A stretch of DNA of 64,000 bases from Vicia villosa (GCF_029867415.1 NC_081185.1:71707553-71771552), one strand, 5' to 3'; counted from the first letter of the stretch, positions 10,840 to 23,479 are shown. A program made the numbers and translations. The notes: generated by a model from the letters alone, not told the origin.

Positions 10840-11177
10840 GATTAATATCTCGATTGCTTCAGAGTGAAAGAGACTTAAATACCAAAGAATGCCCGAATTT
10901 TTGGGCGTTCCTGAGATGTTGCAATGATGAAAATCTTTGTATGACTTGATCCCGTTGTCGCACTTGGCGGGGGATAGGGAGACAAACTCCTGTAGAAACA
11001 TGTAATGTGGATTCGGGTGAATGGTTGGCAAAATAACATGCACAAACCATCTTCTTTAACTAAGCGTCGATACTTAGAAAAAGGTAAACAACCTCCCTTC
11101 GTTTCGGATGTCCATATCTCGAAACTGGTCTCAGTTGTGATCTTGGACAATATCTCAGATAAAGAGAAAATTCTCCA
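10840..11177 (-). other. Ogre 3' UTR, non-repetitive part
   Basis: Sequence between the copia insertion and the 76-bp repeats. I see no gene; the short ORFs here run into the tandem repeats. Confidence 0.6.
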
Positions 11178-11708
11178 AGGATTGTTTCCTCATCAAACTT
11201 CTCATCAGCACTTGGAGACAAGACGCCATTTGATGGTAATAAAGAAACTTCAAAGGTTTGTTTCCTCATCAAACTTCTCATCAGCACTTGGAGATGAGAC
11301 GCCATTTGATGGTAATAAAGAAACTTCAAAGGTTTGTTTCCTCATCAAACTTCTCATCAGCACTTGGAGATGAGACGCCATTTGATGGTAATAAAGAAAC
11401 TTCAAAGGTTTGTTTCCTCATCAAACTTCTCATCAGCACTTGGAGATGAGACGCCATTTGATGGTAATAAAGAAACTTCAAAGGTTTGTTTCCTCATCAA
11501 ACTTCTCATCAGCACTTGGAGATGAGACGCCATTTGATGGTAATAAAGAAACTTCAAAGGTTTGTTTCCTCATCAAACATCTCATCACCACTTGGAGATG
11601 AGACGCCATTTGATGGTAATAAAGAAACTTCAAAGGTTTGTTTCCTCATCAAACATCTCATCAGCACTTGGAGATGAGACGCCATTTGATGGTAATAAAG
11701 AAACTTCA
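11178..11708 (-). repeat. 76-bp tandem repeat in Ogre 3' UTR (about 7 copies)
   Basis: Units start near 11181 and recur every 76 bp (for example 11258, 11334, 11410, 11486) with core GTTTCCTCATCAAACTTCTC and CGCCATTTGATGG. Copies are nearly identical, indicating recent amplification. The 60-120 aa ORFs here are translated repeats. Ogre 3' UTRs are known sources of new satellite repeats. Confidence 0.95.
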
Positions 11709-11789
11709 CCATCTTTCCTTTTGACTTGACGTCTTTGAAAGAATGTCATATGTCCTCATGATCTTTTGAGGGGCTAATGACTTTGCTTG

Positions 11790-12810
11790 AAAGCGGACGA
11801 ACTGTTTTCGGGGTGAAAACCACCATTCGTCGACTTATGCCGGGGAATCAACAAACTGTTTTCCTAAGAGGAAAACCGCCATTTGTCGACTCATGCCGGG
11901 GTATCAACAAACTGTTTTCCTAAGAGGAAAATCGCCATTTGTCGACTCATGCCGGGGAATCAACAAACTGTTTTCCTAAGAGGAAAACCGCCATTTGTCG
12001 ACTCTGAAGGGGAATCAACAAACTGTTTTCCTAAGAGGAAAACCGCCATTTGTCGACTATGAAGGGGATGAAACATCCCAGAAACAGACAAACTGATTAA
12101 AGAAACTGCCATTTGTCGATTTCTTGAGTATTTAACAGACAAACTGTCTTTCCTTGGGGAAAGACTCCCATTTGCCAATTGCTAGGGGAACAAACTGTCT
12201 TCTACTGGGAGAGACTGGCATTTGTTGACCCTGTCGTGAAAGAAAGTGAGCAAACTGTCTTCTGCTGAAAGAGACTGCCATTTGCGGACTTTGTTGAGGA
12301 AAATTTTTTTTAAGCGAAACGAACTGTCTTCATGAAGAAGGCTGCCATTCGTTATTTACTCCGAAAAAAATGAGTGAACTGTCTTCTGCTGAAAGAGACT
12401 GCCATTCACTGACTTCGCTGGGGATCATTTGTCGATCTGCTGGGGTGGAAACGAGTCGTTTTCCAAGGTAGAAAACTGTCGTTTATTGACTCGTGCTGAG
12501 GAATCTGAACTATCTTCTTTGAAGAAGATTATCATTTACTGACTCCGTTGAGGATTTGTTGAAGCATCCTCCTGGGAGAAAATTTGTCGCTTGTCAACTT
12601 GGCCGGAGAATCAGAGTTATTTTCCTGATGAAAACTGTCATCCATTGACCTTGCCGGGTATATGCAACGACTTTGTGAGGAACGGCAAATGCGAAACAAA
12701 CTATCTTATCTGAAGAGAGATGTCGAGTGTCGCTCTGCGGGAGAATCTCAGCTGAGGAACTCCAAAAGTGAACAAACTATCTCTTTAAAGGAGACTGCCA
12801 TTTGTTGACC
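11790..12810 (-). repeat. About 60-bp tandem hairpin array (family C) in Ogre 3' UTR
   Basis: At least 14 units spaced about 60 bp. Each has an outer stem, the constant element CTG, an inner stem and loop, a CTGCCA-like element, then the other arm. Outer stems covary: GACGAA/TTCGTC (11796-11831), GACAAA/TTTGTC (12087-12117), AACAAA/TTTGTT (12189-12226 and 12771-12806), GCAAA/TTTGC (12250-12285), AACGAA/TTCGTT (12318-12353), AGTGAA/TTCACT (12373-12410), AAACGA/TCGTTT (12449-12484). Inner stems vary too: GTTTTCCTAAGAGGAAAAC, GTCTTTCC/GGAAAGAC (12146-12165), ATCTTCTT/AAGAAGAT (12512-12529). Confidence 0.9.
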
Positions 12811-13833
12811 TGCTCGGGGAGATCCTTGTGTATGAAATGTCGTCTTGAAGACGAAAGTTCCTCCGCGACTTGCAGGGGAAACTCGAGTACATGCCTTAAT
12901 GACTTGGGCATTCACATGATCAAAGCCCGACTAGACTATGCAATTATGATGTAATGTATGAAAATCATGATAATTATAAAATGTAAAGTGAATGTGAATA
13001 GAATTATCGCGGATGTGAAATCCTATGATACGACTTGAATTTTGTGACGATCAGAAGATGTCTTCTTCTTGAGAGATGCACTCCATTGGGGGTATCTGGT
13101 TATCAGTTGCCCGCTGTTTTGAAGTGAGTGACATGATTTAAAGTGAAGATCCGTCATCCGGAGATATTCGCAAAGCGACCTCATGGGGAAATCTAGGTTC
13201 CCGGAGTCTCGACCGTTCTCGGAGCAACTGTTTGTATTCTTCCTATTGTTTGTAAACCTTAGAAAGAAATTTCACCTTTATTTTTGTAAGTAAATTCATT
13301 TTATTTTATGAAAACATTTTGTTTCAAGAAAATGACTATTTAAACTTAAAATGCATTTCAAGAAACTGAATAAGACTAGATTTGGAAAGAAAAGGCACAA
13401 GGCTCAAATTATTATTTATGGAATGGTAATCAGCCAAATGCTTGATTCCATGGAGTATTTACAAAGTTGGAAATTGGTAATTTTCGGGAAAAGGGCTACG
13501 ATGAAATGTGACGACCGTTATATTTCCCTTCCACTCTGAATTGCGCTGCATGCGTGCTTCGTAGAAGATGATCTACTGATGATGAATACTCCGCTATGGA
13601 TTTCGAATGATCAAGTTTGTCCTGAACAGAGTTACTTGCCATTTATCCCTAACTTTTGCGTAAACTACCCCTTTTAGGTTTTAAGTCTACCGGGATTGAT
13701 TATATATATATTTTTTATGTCTCTAACTTTTGCCTGAACTGCCCTTTCGGGTTTTCGATTCACCGAGACGCTCTTTTTTGCCTAAGCCGCTCTTTGCGAG
13801 TTTTCAACTTAGCGAGCTATTTTTTTTGTTTAT
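12811..13833 (-). other. Ogre 3' UTR, remainder
   Basis: No gene seen. Two or three degenerate copies of a roughly 65-bp motif (TAACTTTTGCCTGAACTGCC-like) lie at 13640-13830, adjacent to the integrase end. Confidence 0.6.
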
Positions 13834-16800
13834 TTAGGCGAAGTATTTCTTGGCTGCGTCGACGTTCACAGAACGGGTGAATTCTTCTCCATCCATAGTC
13901 GTGAGTATTAAGGCTCCTCCTGAGAAAGCTCTCTTGACCACGTATGGGCCGTCATAATTGGGAGTCCATTTCCCTCTCGAATCTGTAAGAAAAGATTGAA
14001 TATTTTTGAGTACAAGGTCGCCTTCTTTGATTGTGCGAGGTCAAACCTTTTTGTCGAAAGCTTTCTTCATTCTTTGTTGATATAGTTGTCCGTGGCATAA
14101 AGCTGTCATGCGCTTTTCTTCGATTAAAATCAATTCATCGAATTTGCTTTGACACCACTCGACTTCTATTAATTTTGCCTCCATCAAGACTCTCATTGAT
14201 GGGATCTGAACCTCTATAGATAGGACTGCCTCCATGCCATATACAAGGGAGAAAGGAGTTGCTCCAGTCGAAGTACGTACAGATGTACGGTAACCATGAA
14301 GAGCAAACGGGAGCATTTCATGCCGATCTTTGTAAGTGATGACCATCTTCTGAATGATTTTCTTGATATTCTTGTTAGCTGCTTCTACAGCTCCATTCAT
14401 CTTTGGTCTGTAAGGAGATGAGTTGTGATGCTCAATCTTGAATTCTTCACAAAGCTCCTTCATCATTTTATTATTCAAATTTGACCCATTGTCAGTGATT
14501 ATCCTGCTAGGAATGCCGTAGCGACAGATGATGTGATTCTTGATAAACCTGACGACAACTTGTCTTATAACGTTTGCATATGAAGCTTCTTCAATCCACT
14601 TGGCGAAATAGTCTATGGCTACCAAGATGAAGCGATGTCCGTTGGATGCTTTCGGCTCAATCATTCCAATCATGTTTATTCCCCACATGGAGAAAGGCCA
14701 AGGGGAAGAGAGTATGTTAAGAAGAGATGGCGGTACATGAATTCTATCGGCGTAGATCTGGCATTTGTGGCACCTCTTTGCATACTGGTAGCAATCTGAC
14801 TCCATCGTCAGCCAATAATATCCTGCTCTCAGTATTTTCCTTGTCATGGTGTTTCCATTGGTTTGAGTACCAAAGGAACCTTCATATATTTCTCTCATGA
14901 GTGCTTCTGCTTCTTTCTTGTCAACGCATCTGAGCAGAACCATGTCGAAATTTCTCTTGTACAGAACATCTTCATTCAGGAAGAATCTACCAGCTAACTT
15001 TCTCAAAGTTTTTCTATCTTTCTTTGATGCCCCAAAAGGGTACTCTTGTCTTTGAAGAAAATTTTTGATGTCGTGATACCATGGTTTGTCGTCGATGATT
15101 GCTTCTATAGTGAAAACATGAGCAGGCCTATCCAGGCGCATGACATCGATCTGAGGAATGTCATTCCAATGATTAATCCTAATCATGGAAGAGAGTGTGG
15201 CTAATGCATCAGCCAAGTTATTTTCTTCACGAGGAATGTGATGAAAATCTACCCTGTCGAAGAATGGAAACAATCTTCTCGCGTAGTCTTTGCAAGGGAT
15301 TAGCCCTGGTTGGCGTGTTTCTCATTCTCCTTTGATTTGATTGATGACCAAAGCAGAATCTCCGTATACATCCAAGTGTTTGATTCTTAGATCCACGGCT
15401 TCTTCGAGACCCATGATGCAAGCTTCATACTCGGCCTCATTGTTTGTGCATTTGAAAGTTAATCTGGCGGTAAATGGAATATGGGTACCCTATGGTGTAA
15501 CAATGATCGCCCCAACTCCTCGTCCATAAACATTGACAGCTCCGTCAAAGATCAAGCCCCACTGGGATCCTTTCTCAGGTCCTTCGTCTGGTAGTGGCTC
15601 GTCATAGTCTTTCATCTTGAGGTACATGACGTCCTCGTCCGGATAATCAAAAATGGTTGATTCATGACCATTGAGTGGGTGGTGAGCCAGGTGCTCAGCT
15701 AGGATGCTTCCTTTCACGGCTTTTTGTGCGTGATATTCAATGTCATATTCTGATAACAACATCTGCCAACGGGCAATTCTCCCGGTTAAAGTAGGCTTTT
15801 CAAAGATGTAATTGATTGGATCCATATGAGAGATCAAACAAGTAGTGTGTCGAATCATGTACTGGCGGAGACGCTTGGTAGCCCAGGCCAAAGCACAACA
15901 GGTCTTCTCGAGCATGGAGTAGCGGGATTCATAGTCAGTGAATTTCTTGCTCAGGTAGTAGATGGCATGCTCTTTTCTCTTTGTCTCGTCTTGCTGTCCA
16001 AGGACACAACCCATGGAATCTTCTAAGACGGTTAAGTACATTATCAAAGGTCTTCCTTCCACTGGAGGAGACAAGATGGGTGGTTCGAGCAGATATTCCT
16101 TAATGCTGTCGAACGCTTTCTGACAATCGTCTGTCCAGACGCAACTCTGATTTTTCCGTAGAAGTTTGAAAATTGGAGCACAAGTTGCTGTCATGAGATA
16201 TATGAATCTCGAGATGTAATTCAGACGTCCAAGAAATCCTCTAACTTGTTTCTCGGTTCTGGGTGAAGGCATTTCTTGAATTGCATGCCTTGACTTTGTC
16301 TGGATCTACTTCAATTCCTCGTTTGCTGACGATGAAACCAAGGAGTTTTCCTGAGTAGACACCAAAGGTACACTTGTTGGGATTCAGGCGAAGCTAAAAC
16401 TTCCGTAAGCGTTGAAATAACTTTGTCAGATTCTGTATGTGATCTTCCTCATTTTCTGACTTGGCGATCATGTCATCCACATAGACTTCCACTTCCTTAT
16501 GCATCATGTCGTGGAAAAGTGTAGTCATGGCTGTCTGATAAGTTGCCCCTGCGTTCTTTAGTCCAAAAGCATAACACGATAGAAGAACGTGCCCCAGGGG
16601 GTGATGAAAGTTGTTTTCTCCATGTCTTCAGGTGCCATTTTGATCTGGTTGTATCCCGAAAATCCATCCATGAATGAGAAAACTTTGGATTTTGCTGTAC
16701 TGTCCACCAACATGTCAATATGTGGTAACGGAAAATCATCCTTAGGGCTAGCTTTGTTCAAATCTCTGTAGTCGACGCACATGCGGACTTTTCCGTCTTT

Positions 16801-17302
16801 CTTAGGAACGGGAACAATGTTAGCTAACCACTGAGGGTATTCTGAAGTGACGAGGAAAACAGCGTTGATCTGCTTTTGAACTTCCTCTTTGATTTTCATA
16901 GCCATTTCCGGATGAGTTCTTCTCAATTTTTGCTTGACCGGAGGGCATTCTGCTTTTAATGGTAAGTGATGCTCCACTATACTGGTATCCAACCCTGGCA
17001 TATCCTGATAAGACCAAGCGAAGACATCTGAAAATTCTTTGAGCAGCTGTATCAAACTCTCTCTGATCTCTGAACTGAGCGAAGCTCCAATCTTAACCTC
17101 TTTTCTGCTTTCATCGGAACCAAGGTTAATGATCTCTAGAGGCTCATTGTATGGCTGAATGGACTCTTCCTTTTTTTGACGTAACCGTTAAATTTCCTTT
17201 GATATTTCTTTGTCTTTTTCTTCCTCTGCCTCGAATACAGGAAACCCAAAGCTTGGAGAAGTCATACGGTCGTTCGTTTCAACGGGGTATTTTATGACTA
17301 AT
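13834..17302 (-). pseudogene. Ogre pol exon 2: RT, RNase H, archaic RNase H, integrase (broken)
   Basis: Read on the minus strand from the splice acceptor at 17303. Reverse transcriptase spans about 17100-16290, with VDYRDLNKASPKDDFPLPH and the YVDD catalytic motif at 16473-16484. The RT connection and first RNase H are in 16272-15560; a second, archaic RNase H begins at FDGAVN (about 15540) and ends near 15200, the dual-RNase H state known for Tat elements. Integrase follows: a CHKC half of the zinc finger (about 14760), core residues in AIDYFAKW, ITDNGSN and NGAVEAANK, then a GPY-type C-terminal module ending in TAA at 13834-13836. Lesions: TAA 17188-17190, a one-base deletion near 16580, TAG 16394-16396, a compensating insertion near 16295, TAG 15490-15492, TGA 15322-15324 and TGA 14041-14043. 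The histidine half of the integrase zinc finger also appears substituted (Y, Q and N in EIYEGSFGTQTNGN). The copy cannot make an active polyprotein. Confidence 0.92.
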
Positions 17303-17630
17303 CTGCATATGTGTGATAAGTTTTATTTAGACAACGAGGGAAGACTCGGTGTATGCAGTTAATGGAATTTTTGATGTTTTTAAGGGTGTTTTTTAGGATT
17401 ACCAATTTCCGAAAAAAAAAGAAAAGGAAAAACTAATGAAGGAACAAAATGACATTTTTATTTATTGACATTCATTTCTTGAAACAAAGACCCTATAAAA
17501 CAAAACTCTATTGCTTTGGGCGAAGCAAAGAGGGACATTTTCCTAAGAAATAGTAAAATGCAAAGCCCTATGAAACATCTCTTCACCCTGGGCTATGGTG
17601 AAAGGACAAAATAACGGTGAAAGTTCCTAC
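17303..17630 (-). other. Ogre intron between protease and RT
   Basis: On the minus strand the gag-pro frame reaches CCTAA|GTAGGA; the donor GT is at 17630-17629 and overlaps the TAG stop. The acceptor TATGCAG ends at 17303. Splicing joins AA to ATTAGTC in phase, removes the stop at 17627-17629 and opens the frame into the RT exon. Length is 328 nt. A spliced intron at this place is an established Ogre feature; these exact sites are my prediction from phase. Confidence 0.65.
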
Positions 17631-20530
17631 TTAGGAGTGCGAACAACAGTTGAAACTTCAACAGCTGTCCAATAGTGGCGAACCCCATTGTGCACTAAGT
17701 AATCTGGAACCTTAGGCTTAAGTTGGCCTGTGGTAGGTCTTGATTTACCAACCACTGTCTTTGCAACACTCAGACGATCTTCTTCTACTTCAGCAGACTG
17801 AGCGGTGTGAACATACCCATTTCCAAGTGGAGTATGTCGGTTTTTCTTTTGAGGAAACTTCCAATCTTCTGAATGGAGAGACTCGTTGTCGGAGACACTT
17901 TCGAGATCATCCTCTTCTGTATTTTGGTCTTGCTCTTCTACCAAGATGGCATTGACTAGGTATGTGAACTCTAAATCCGTAGCCTCGGAAGGTGAATTGG
18001 GGATATAATCCTCAATGATGACTTCACCAGATGCTGATGTTGAATAGCAAGGGTTATACATCTCTTTTGGCTGAGAGAGGTACTCATAATCAATGTTCCA
18101 TCCAGTTGGAACAATGTCTTCAAGAGAGATTTTTGAACTTTTAGGAGCGGAGTATTTCACCATGTAGTCGAATTTTCCGCTTGGTTCTCCCAATGTGTCC
18201 CAAGTTTCTTCGGGGATAGGAGGAACTTCTTCTGATGAACCATGACTTCTGGTGGTGAAGCTGTTAGTAACTTCATCAGTGCTTGGTTGAGTCTTACTTT
18301 CAGATCCCTTAGTCGGATAACAGCAAGGTGAATCAGACTCTGGTAGGGAGATGTATCCTGCTTTGTTAAGATAGGATAACCATTCCTCTTCATCGGTGTT
18401 TTCCGTATCGATGGTATTGACTGTTTGTTGAACAGGTTGAAGAAAATCTCCACTGCGGAAAGTCTCTTGAATTGGGAGAACTACCTCAATCCTTGGAATA
18501 GCTTTTGATGATGTTGGAAAGAATCCAACTCCTATTCTGTTCTTGTTGTTGGTAGGAATATCAATGTGCCCCCAACCACTGGTAGTGCCATCCTTTACAA
18601 CTTGGATTGCATCTTTGTAGGAAGAAATAGACGCTGCTTTCTCTTTTCCTTTTTCCTTGTCCAAGGAAAGTGCTTGGAATTTAGTTCCAACAACTTCTTT
18701 TGGTTCTATGTCGGAGAATGATGACAGGTTGCTGACGATCAAAGCTCGTTCTCCACATACGGTTACCAATTTGTCATCTCTTATGAACTTCAGTTTCTGA
18801 TGAAGTGTGGAAGTAATTGCCCCAGCCTCATGAATCCATGGGCGACCTAGCAAACAACTGTATTGTGCCGGGATATCCATAACTTGGAAAGTGATTTTGA
18901 ACGTCTGAGGTCCAATAGTTATGGGAAGATCCACTTCTCCAAAAACTGACTTCCTTGATCCATCAAATGCTTTGACGATGACGTGACTGTTCCTCAATGG
19001 GTAATCTTTGAAGGATAATCTTGACAATGTTGATTTAGGCATGACGTTGAGAGAGGATCCATTGTCTATTAGGACTCCTGTGAGTACATCACCCATGCAG
19101 CTAACTGAGATGTGAAGTGGAAGATTATGGTCCACTCCTTCTTCAGGAAGATCTTCGTCACAGAAACTCAGGCTAGTTCCTGCGGAAATGTTGGCAATGA
19201 TACTGTTGAATTGTCCTACAGTAACACTTGGTTCTACAAAAGCTTGTTCCAAAAATTTCTGTAGGGCTTCCCTATGAGCTTCAGAACTCAATAGTAGGGA
19301 GAGGAAAAATATCCTAGATGGAGTATGTAGCAGCTGGTCTACAATGTTGTATTCACTCCTCTGGATTAACTTCAAGATCTCATCATTCTCTTTCTCTTGA
19401 ACAACATTGGTCGGATGATTGTCTTGCCTATGTGGGGCTTCTTCCGAAGGCTTTTCCACATTTTCGGTTGCTCTGTTGAAGACTCGTCCACTTCTGGTGA
19501 CTCGACTAATGTCAGCAATGTTGACAACAGACGGTAATGGTATTTCCTTACCATTTTCAATGAATGTAGCATTGTACTTGTAAGGTATAGCCTTGCTGGA
19601 CTCATACGGTACATGACCTGGTAAATAGATGACTAACAGATCAATTACTGTCTTCCTGCTGTCATACTTTACTTGCATAGGTTCAACTTGATTAATTTGA
19701 GGAGATACGGTAAAGACTTCGTCATATTTTCTGTTGGCAAGAACTGTAATGGTATTATCATCCATCAGTTTCTGAATGTCGTTGCGAACACGCAAACATC
19801 CTCGTGAATTTCTTCGACCGATTTCGCATCTACTGTAAGGATGGAAATCCGTTTCAAAGTAGGCAAGTCCATTTAAAGTCTTATGGAACCTGACTACCGA
19901 TCCTTCGAGATCTTCAACTTTGTAGATTTTGTAGTCTCCTGGACATCCTTGAACCATGTTGACGTCGTGCTCAGTTTTGACTTGAATATGTTGAATCCAT
20001 CCTAAGTCCATTTGTTCTTGTAATGCAGCTTGAACTACGGCACATCCTTGATTATTCTTTGAACAAATTTCACATGTGAAGTAGTTGTGAGGTGGTACAT
20101 GACCATATCCAGCTTGTCTAGCGTGCATTTTGACGAGATTTTCCCCAATCTGACGGATGTCATAGATTTGAATGACGTTAGGGTGTTGATCTATCAGATT
20201 CACTGAAGCTTCTTTATGCTGCGGCAAAGGATTCGCTTGGACGTTAGGATTAGTATCTTTGAAGGATAGCATTCCGCTCTTCACTAATCTTTGAACGTCG
20301 GCCTTGAAACTGAAACATCTCTCAATGTTGTGACCTGGTGCCCCCTGATGATAGGGACAAGATTGGTCAGCCTTGAACCAATGTGATGATTCATATGCAG
20401 GATTTGGAGGGCTCTTTGTCTGAATGAGTCCTTTCGCCAGTAGTGTTGGAAATAATTCCGCATATGGCATCGGTATGGGATCAAAGGTAGGATACCTTGG
20501 AGCACGGTTGTTGTTGAAATTTGGAGGTCA
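17631..20530 (-). pseudogene. Ogre gag C-terminus and aspartic protease (exon 1 end)
   Basis: A 947-codon open stretch starts at the ATG at 20470, but that ATG is internal: the same frame continues upstream to a TGA at 20528-20530 into glutamine/proline-rich gag sequence. The first residues include a CCHC-like knuckle, CPYHQGAPGHNIERC (about 38-52), with His in the second position. The retropepsin active site LIDNGSSLN is near residue 469 (codon at 19064-19066), with Asn replacing the usual Ser/Thr as is normal in this lineage. The long acidic C-terminal linker (about 700-940) has no recognised domain and leads into the intron. The stretch is much better preserved than pol. Confidence 0.85.
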
Positions 20531-21702
20531 AACCTGCTGCTGAGGTTGCTGCGACCTTTGTTGAAATGGTTGTTGTGAAACCTGAGGTTGATAAGCTGGC
20601 GATCTTTGTTCAAGCGTCCTTCTCGAACTGTTTCTTCTAAACGTACACCCATGTTTACCATCTCCGTAAAATCACTTGGAGCACTTGCAACCATTCGTCC
20701 GTAGTAAAATGGACTCAAAGTTTTGAGATAGATTTTTGTCATTTCTTTCTCTTCAAGTGGTGGACAAATTTGAGCAGCAACTTCACGCCATCTCTGAGCG
20801 TATTCCTTGAAGCTTTCTCTATCCTTTTGAGTCATGGCACGGAGTTTATCTCTGTCGGGAGCCATATCCAGATTGTACTTATACTGTTTGACGAAGGCCT
20901 CTCCGAGGTCTCGAAAAGTACGAATCTCTGAACTGTCCAAGTTCATGTACCATTTGAGTGCAGCACCAGTAAGGCTGTCTTGAAAATAATGAATGAGCAA
21001 TTGTTGATTATCAGTCTGAGTTGACATTCTTCGAGCGTACATCACGAGATGACTTTGTGGGCATGAATTCCCTTTGTACTTCTCAAACTCTGGTACTTTG
21101 AATTTGTGAGGAATCTTAACATTTGGAACCAGACAGAGGTCTGCAACATTCTTCCCAAATAGATCTTGTCCTCGGAGAGTCTTGAGTTCCTTCTGCATTT
21201 GCAGAAACTGTTCTTGGAACTCGTCCAATCTTTCATACACACCAGCATCCTCACTTGGAGCGTGATGATATACTTGTCCGCCCTGTGGAGGAAAAGTATG
21301 CATAATAGGTCGTGGAGAAGCCATGACAGCAGATCTTGGTATCTCAGCATTCTGTTGTGTGAAACCCATTGTCGTTGCTCTTGGAACTTCAATTTCCAGA
21401 GGTTTGTAACCCTCCGGTGGACGCATATCCATGGTGACTTTTGGAACTTCAGAAGCTGGAGGTGTGTACCCTTCTGGAGTAAAGTTATAAGGCATGCCCC
21501 AAGGTCGATCGGGCGGCATGGTATACTGAGGAATAAGAGTAGAAACAATCTCGGAAACCACAGTCCTTTGTGGTTCTTCTGGCATTGGTTGATTCTGCGC
21601 AACTACCAGGGCTTCTACCATACTATTGAGCCTTTCAACAGTACCTTTGAGAGTATTAATCTCTTCTCTGAGTTCTTCATTTTCTTGCTCAAAGTCTTCC
21701 AT
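20528..21702 (-). pseudogene. Ogre Gag capsid region (frameshifted)
   Basis: Begins with ATG at 21702 (MEDFEQENEELREEI), giving an N-terminal coiled coil (about 1-45). The retrotransposon Gag domain covers about 195-365, with FKVPEFEKYKG and LKWYMNLDSSEIRTF. After about codon 360 (near 20615) a one-base shift takes the frame away from the conserved continuation, which then meets TGA at 20528-20530 before joining the protease frame. The annotated start is the first ATG after the ORF1 stop, 289 bp downstream of it. Confidence 0.85.
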
Positions 21703-21991
21703 TCTTTTCTTGTGACTTGAACGAGTGTTGTATGGATGAGACAGCTTGAATGCCTTTGTTCACCTCCTTCTCCTCCTCTCTTTCTGGAGAAAGGAAAGTG
21801 ACTATTAGATCCGTGACAATTCTCGTGTCAGTGCGTATGACTAAAGCGATGCATGATATGTAATTAAGTTATTATTTTTCAAGGAAACACCATAATTACG
21901 TTATGAAACATCAAACTTTTATTAATTAAGCGAAAACTCCGTTTTTACACACTTTGAAAAGGGAAATACAGAGAAACTGAGAGAAAGGACT

Positions 21992-23428
21992 CTAAAACTT
22001 TGACGAAGAGCCGACTTCACGTTCTAACATTTTCTTCTGTTTCTTGAGCTGAGCATTCTCTGAGGTGAGCTGATCGATGATCCAGGAAGCAGGAGGGATA
22101 TGATGAGAAAGTGATGATTGTGTCACTTGTCGATCAAGTACTTCAAGTAACTCATCCTTCCTTCTTAGGATGTTCTGAATTTCAACATTTTCCGTGTTGA
22201 CAATTCGATACTTGTTCCTCCAAGCATTCCTTTCTTGGCATACCTTGTTTAATGCCGCTTGCAGTTTTTCAAAATCAGTTGAGAAAAGGTAAATTGGTTC
22301 CCTTAGGGGAATAGGTTCTTGATGTTGATATGGCATCCTGAGCTTGAATGCTATGACGCGTACCCATTGAAGGTAAGGATCCAAAGAGATGCAAAGATGT
22401 TTTCCTAACAATCTTCTCCCTTTTATGTGAACAAGACGCTAGGCTTGGACAATTTCCTTCTTCAGCATGTTGCCATGATCGTCGATGTTCTTGAAGAACA
22501 GACCCTCCAATTGAATACTACTTGGAATGTTTTTCATAGGATAGCCGTATTGACGACGGGCTAAAGTTGGATTATAGCTGATTCCTCCCTTAGTTCCAAT
22601 AAGGGGTACATTGGGATAACTTCCACAACTGAAGATGATCTTGGTTTCTTCGTTGTCAGGACTACACCAATCAATGTCTGTATGAGTGAGAGACATGATT
22701 TTCTGTGACCAGTAAAGGCCATCCCTCATGTTCCAGAAAGTGCTAGACTTTGGCAGGTGCGAGACAAACCATTCGTATAACAACGATACGCAGCATGTGA
22801 TTAATCCTCCTCGCTGCAGGTTTCTTGAATGCACAGGGTGATAAGCATCCGCAAGCAAGGTTGGAACTGGATTTCCAATCAAGAAGATCTTAATTGTGTT
22901 GATGTCGACGAAATCGTTAATGTTAGGAAACAAAAACAATCCGTAGATAAGCAAAGCCAATATTTCCTCAAATGCGCTCATATCTTGGATGTTGACGAAG
23001 TACCGAGCTTGATCTAACAAGAACTTGGAGGGCAATCCTTGAATTCCTCCTCTACTCACCATATGAGTTCTGACGTCGACTACGTTCAAAGGAGTAGTTG
23101 CAGCAATGATAATGTCGTTAAGATTCTTTTCCAAACCGGAGTACGAATCTTGCGCGTACACGGGTATTCCAATTAGACGAGAGTACTCCTCCAACGTAGG
23201 CATGAGCTGATAATCTGGAAAGGTAAAGCAGTGATACGTTGGATCGTAAAACTGCACCAATGTGGGAAGGATCCCATCCACGATGTTAGTGCTGAGAAGA
23301 GGCATAAGTTTTCCATACTTCTCCTTGAAAGCCTGGGGGTTGACCACCAATTTTCCGAGCTTTTCCAATTCCTCGACCTTAGGAATTTTGAAGGTGTATT
23401 TCCTAGCTCTCTTTCTTCCGTAATCCAT
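21992..23428 (-). pseudogene. Ogre ORF1 (extra ORF upstream of gag)
   Basis: Minus-strand ATG at 23428 (MDYGRKRARKYTFKIPKVEE), single frame to the stop at 21992, interrupted by one TAG at 22439-22441. Total length would be about 478 codons. An ORF of unknown function between the 5' LTR and gag is diagnostic for Ogre. The C-terminal 100 residues are strongly helical and charged (EIQNILRRKDELLEVL, then ENAQLKKQKKMLEREV), suggesting a coiled coil. Its role is not known; the globular N-terminal part resembles plant mobile-domain-type proteins in general character, but I cannot assign it. An in-frame TTG at 23479 precedes the ATG and is not a likely start. Confidence 0.85.
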
Positions 23429-23479
23429 GGTGTAGATCCTTAAGTCCTTTCTCCGTTTCTCTCTTTCTATGAAGTTCAA

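Noticed and set aside
11005..11677. Series of 63-122 aa ORFs spaced 76 bp
   Set aside because: Translations of the 76-bp tandem repeat.
11178..12810. Regular repeats resembling a CRISPR array
   Set aside because: Plant retrotransposon 3' UTR; no spacers of unique origin and no cas genes.
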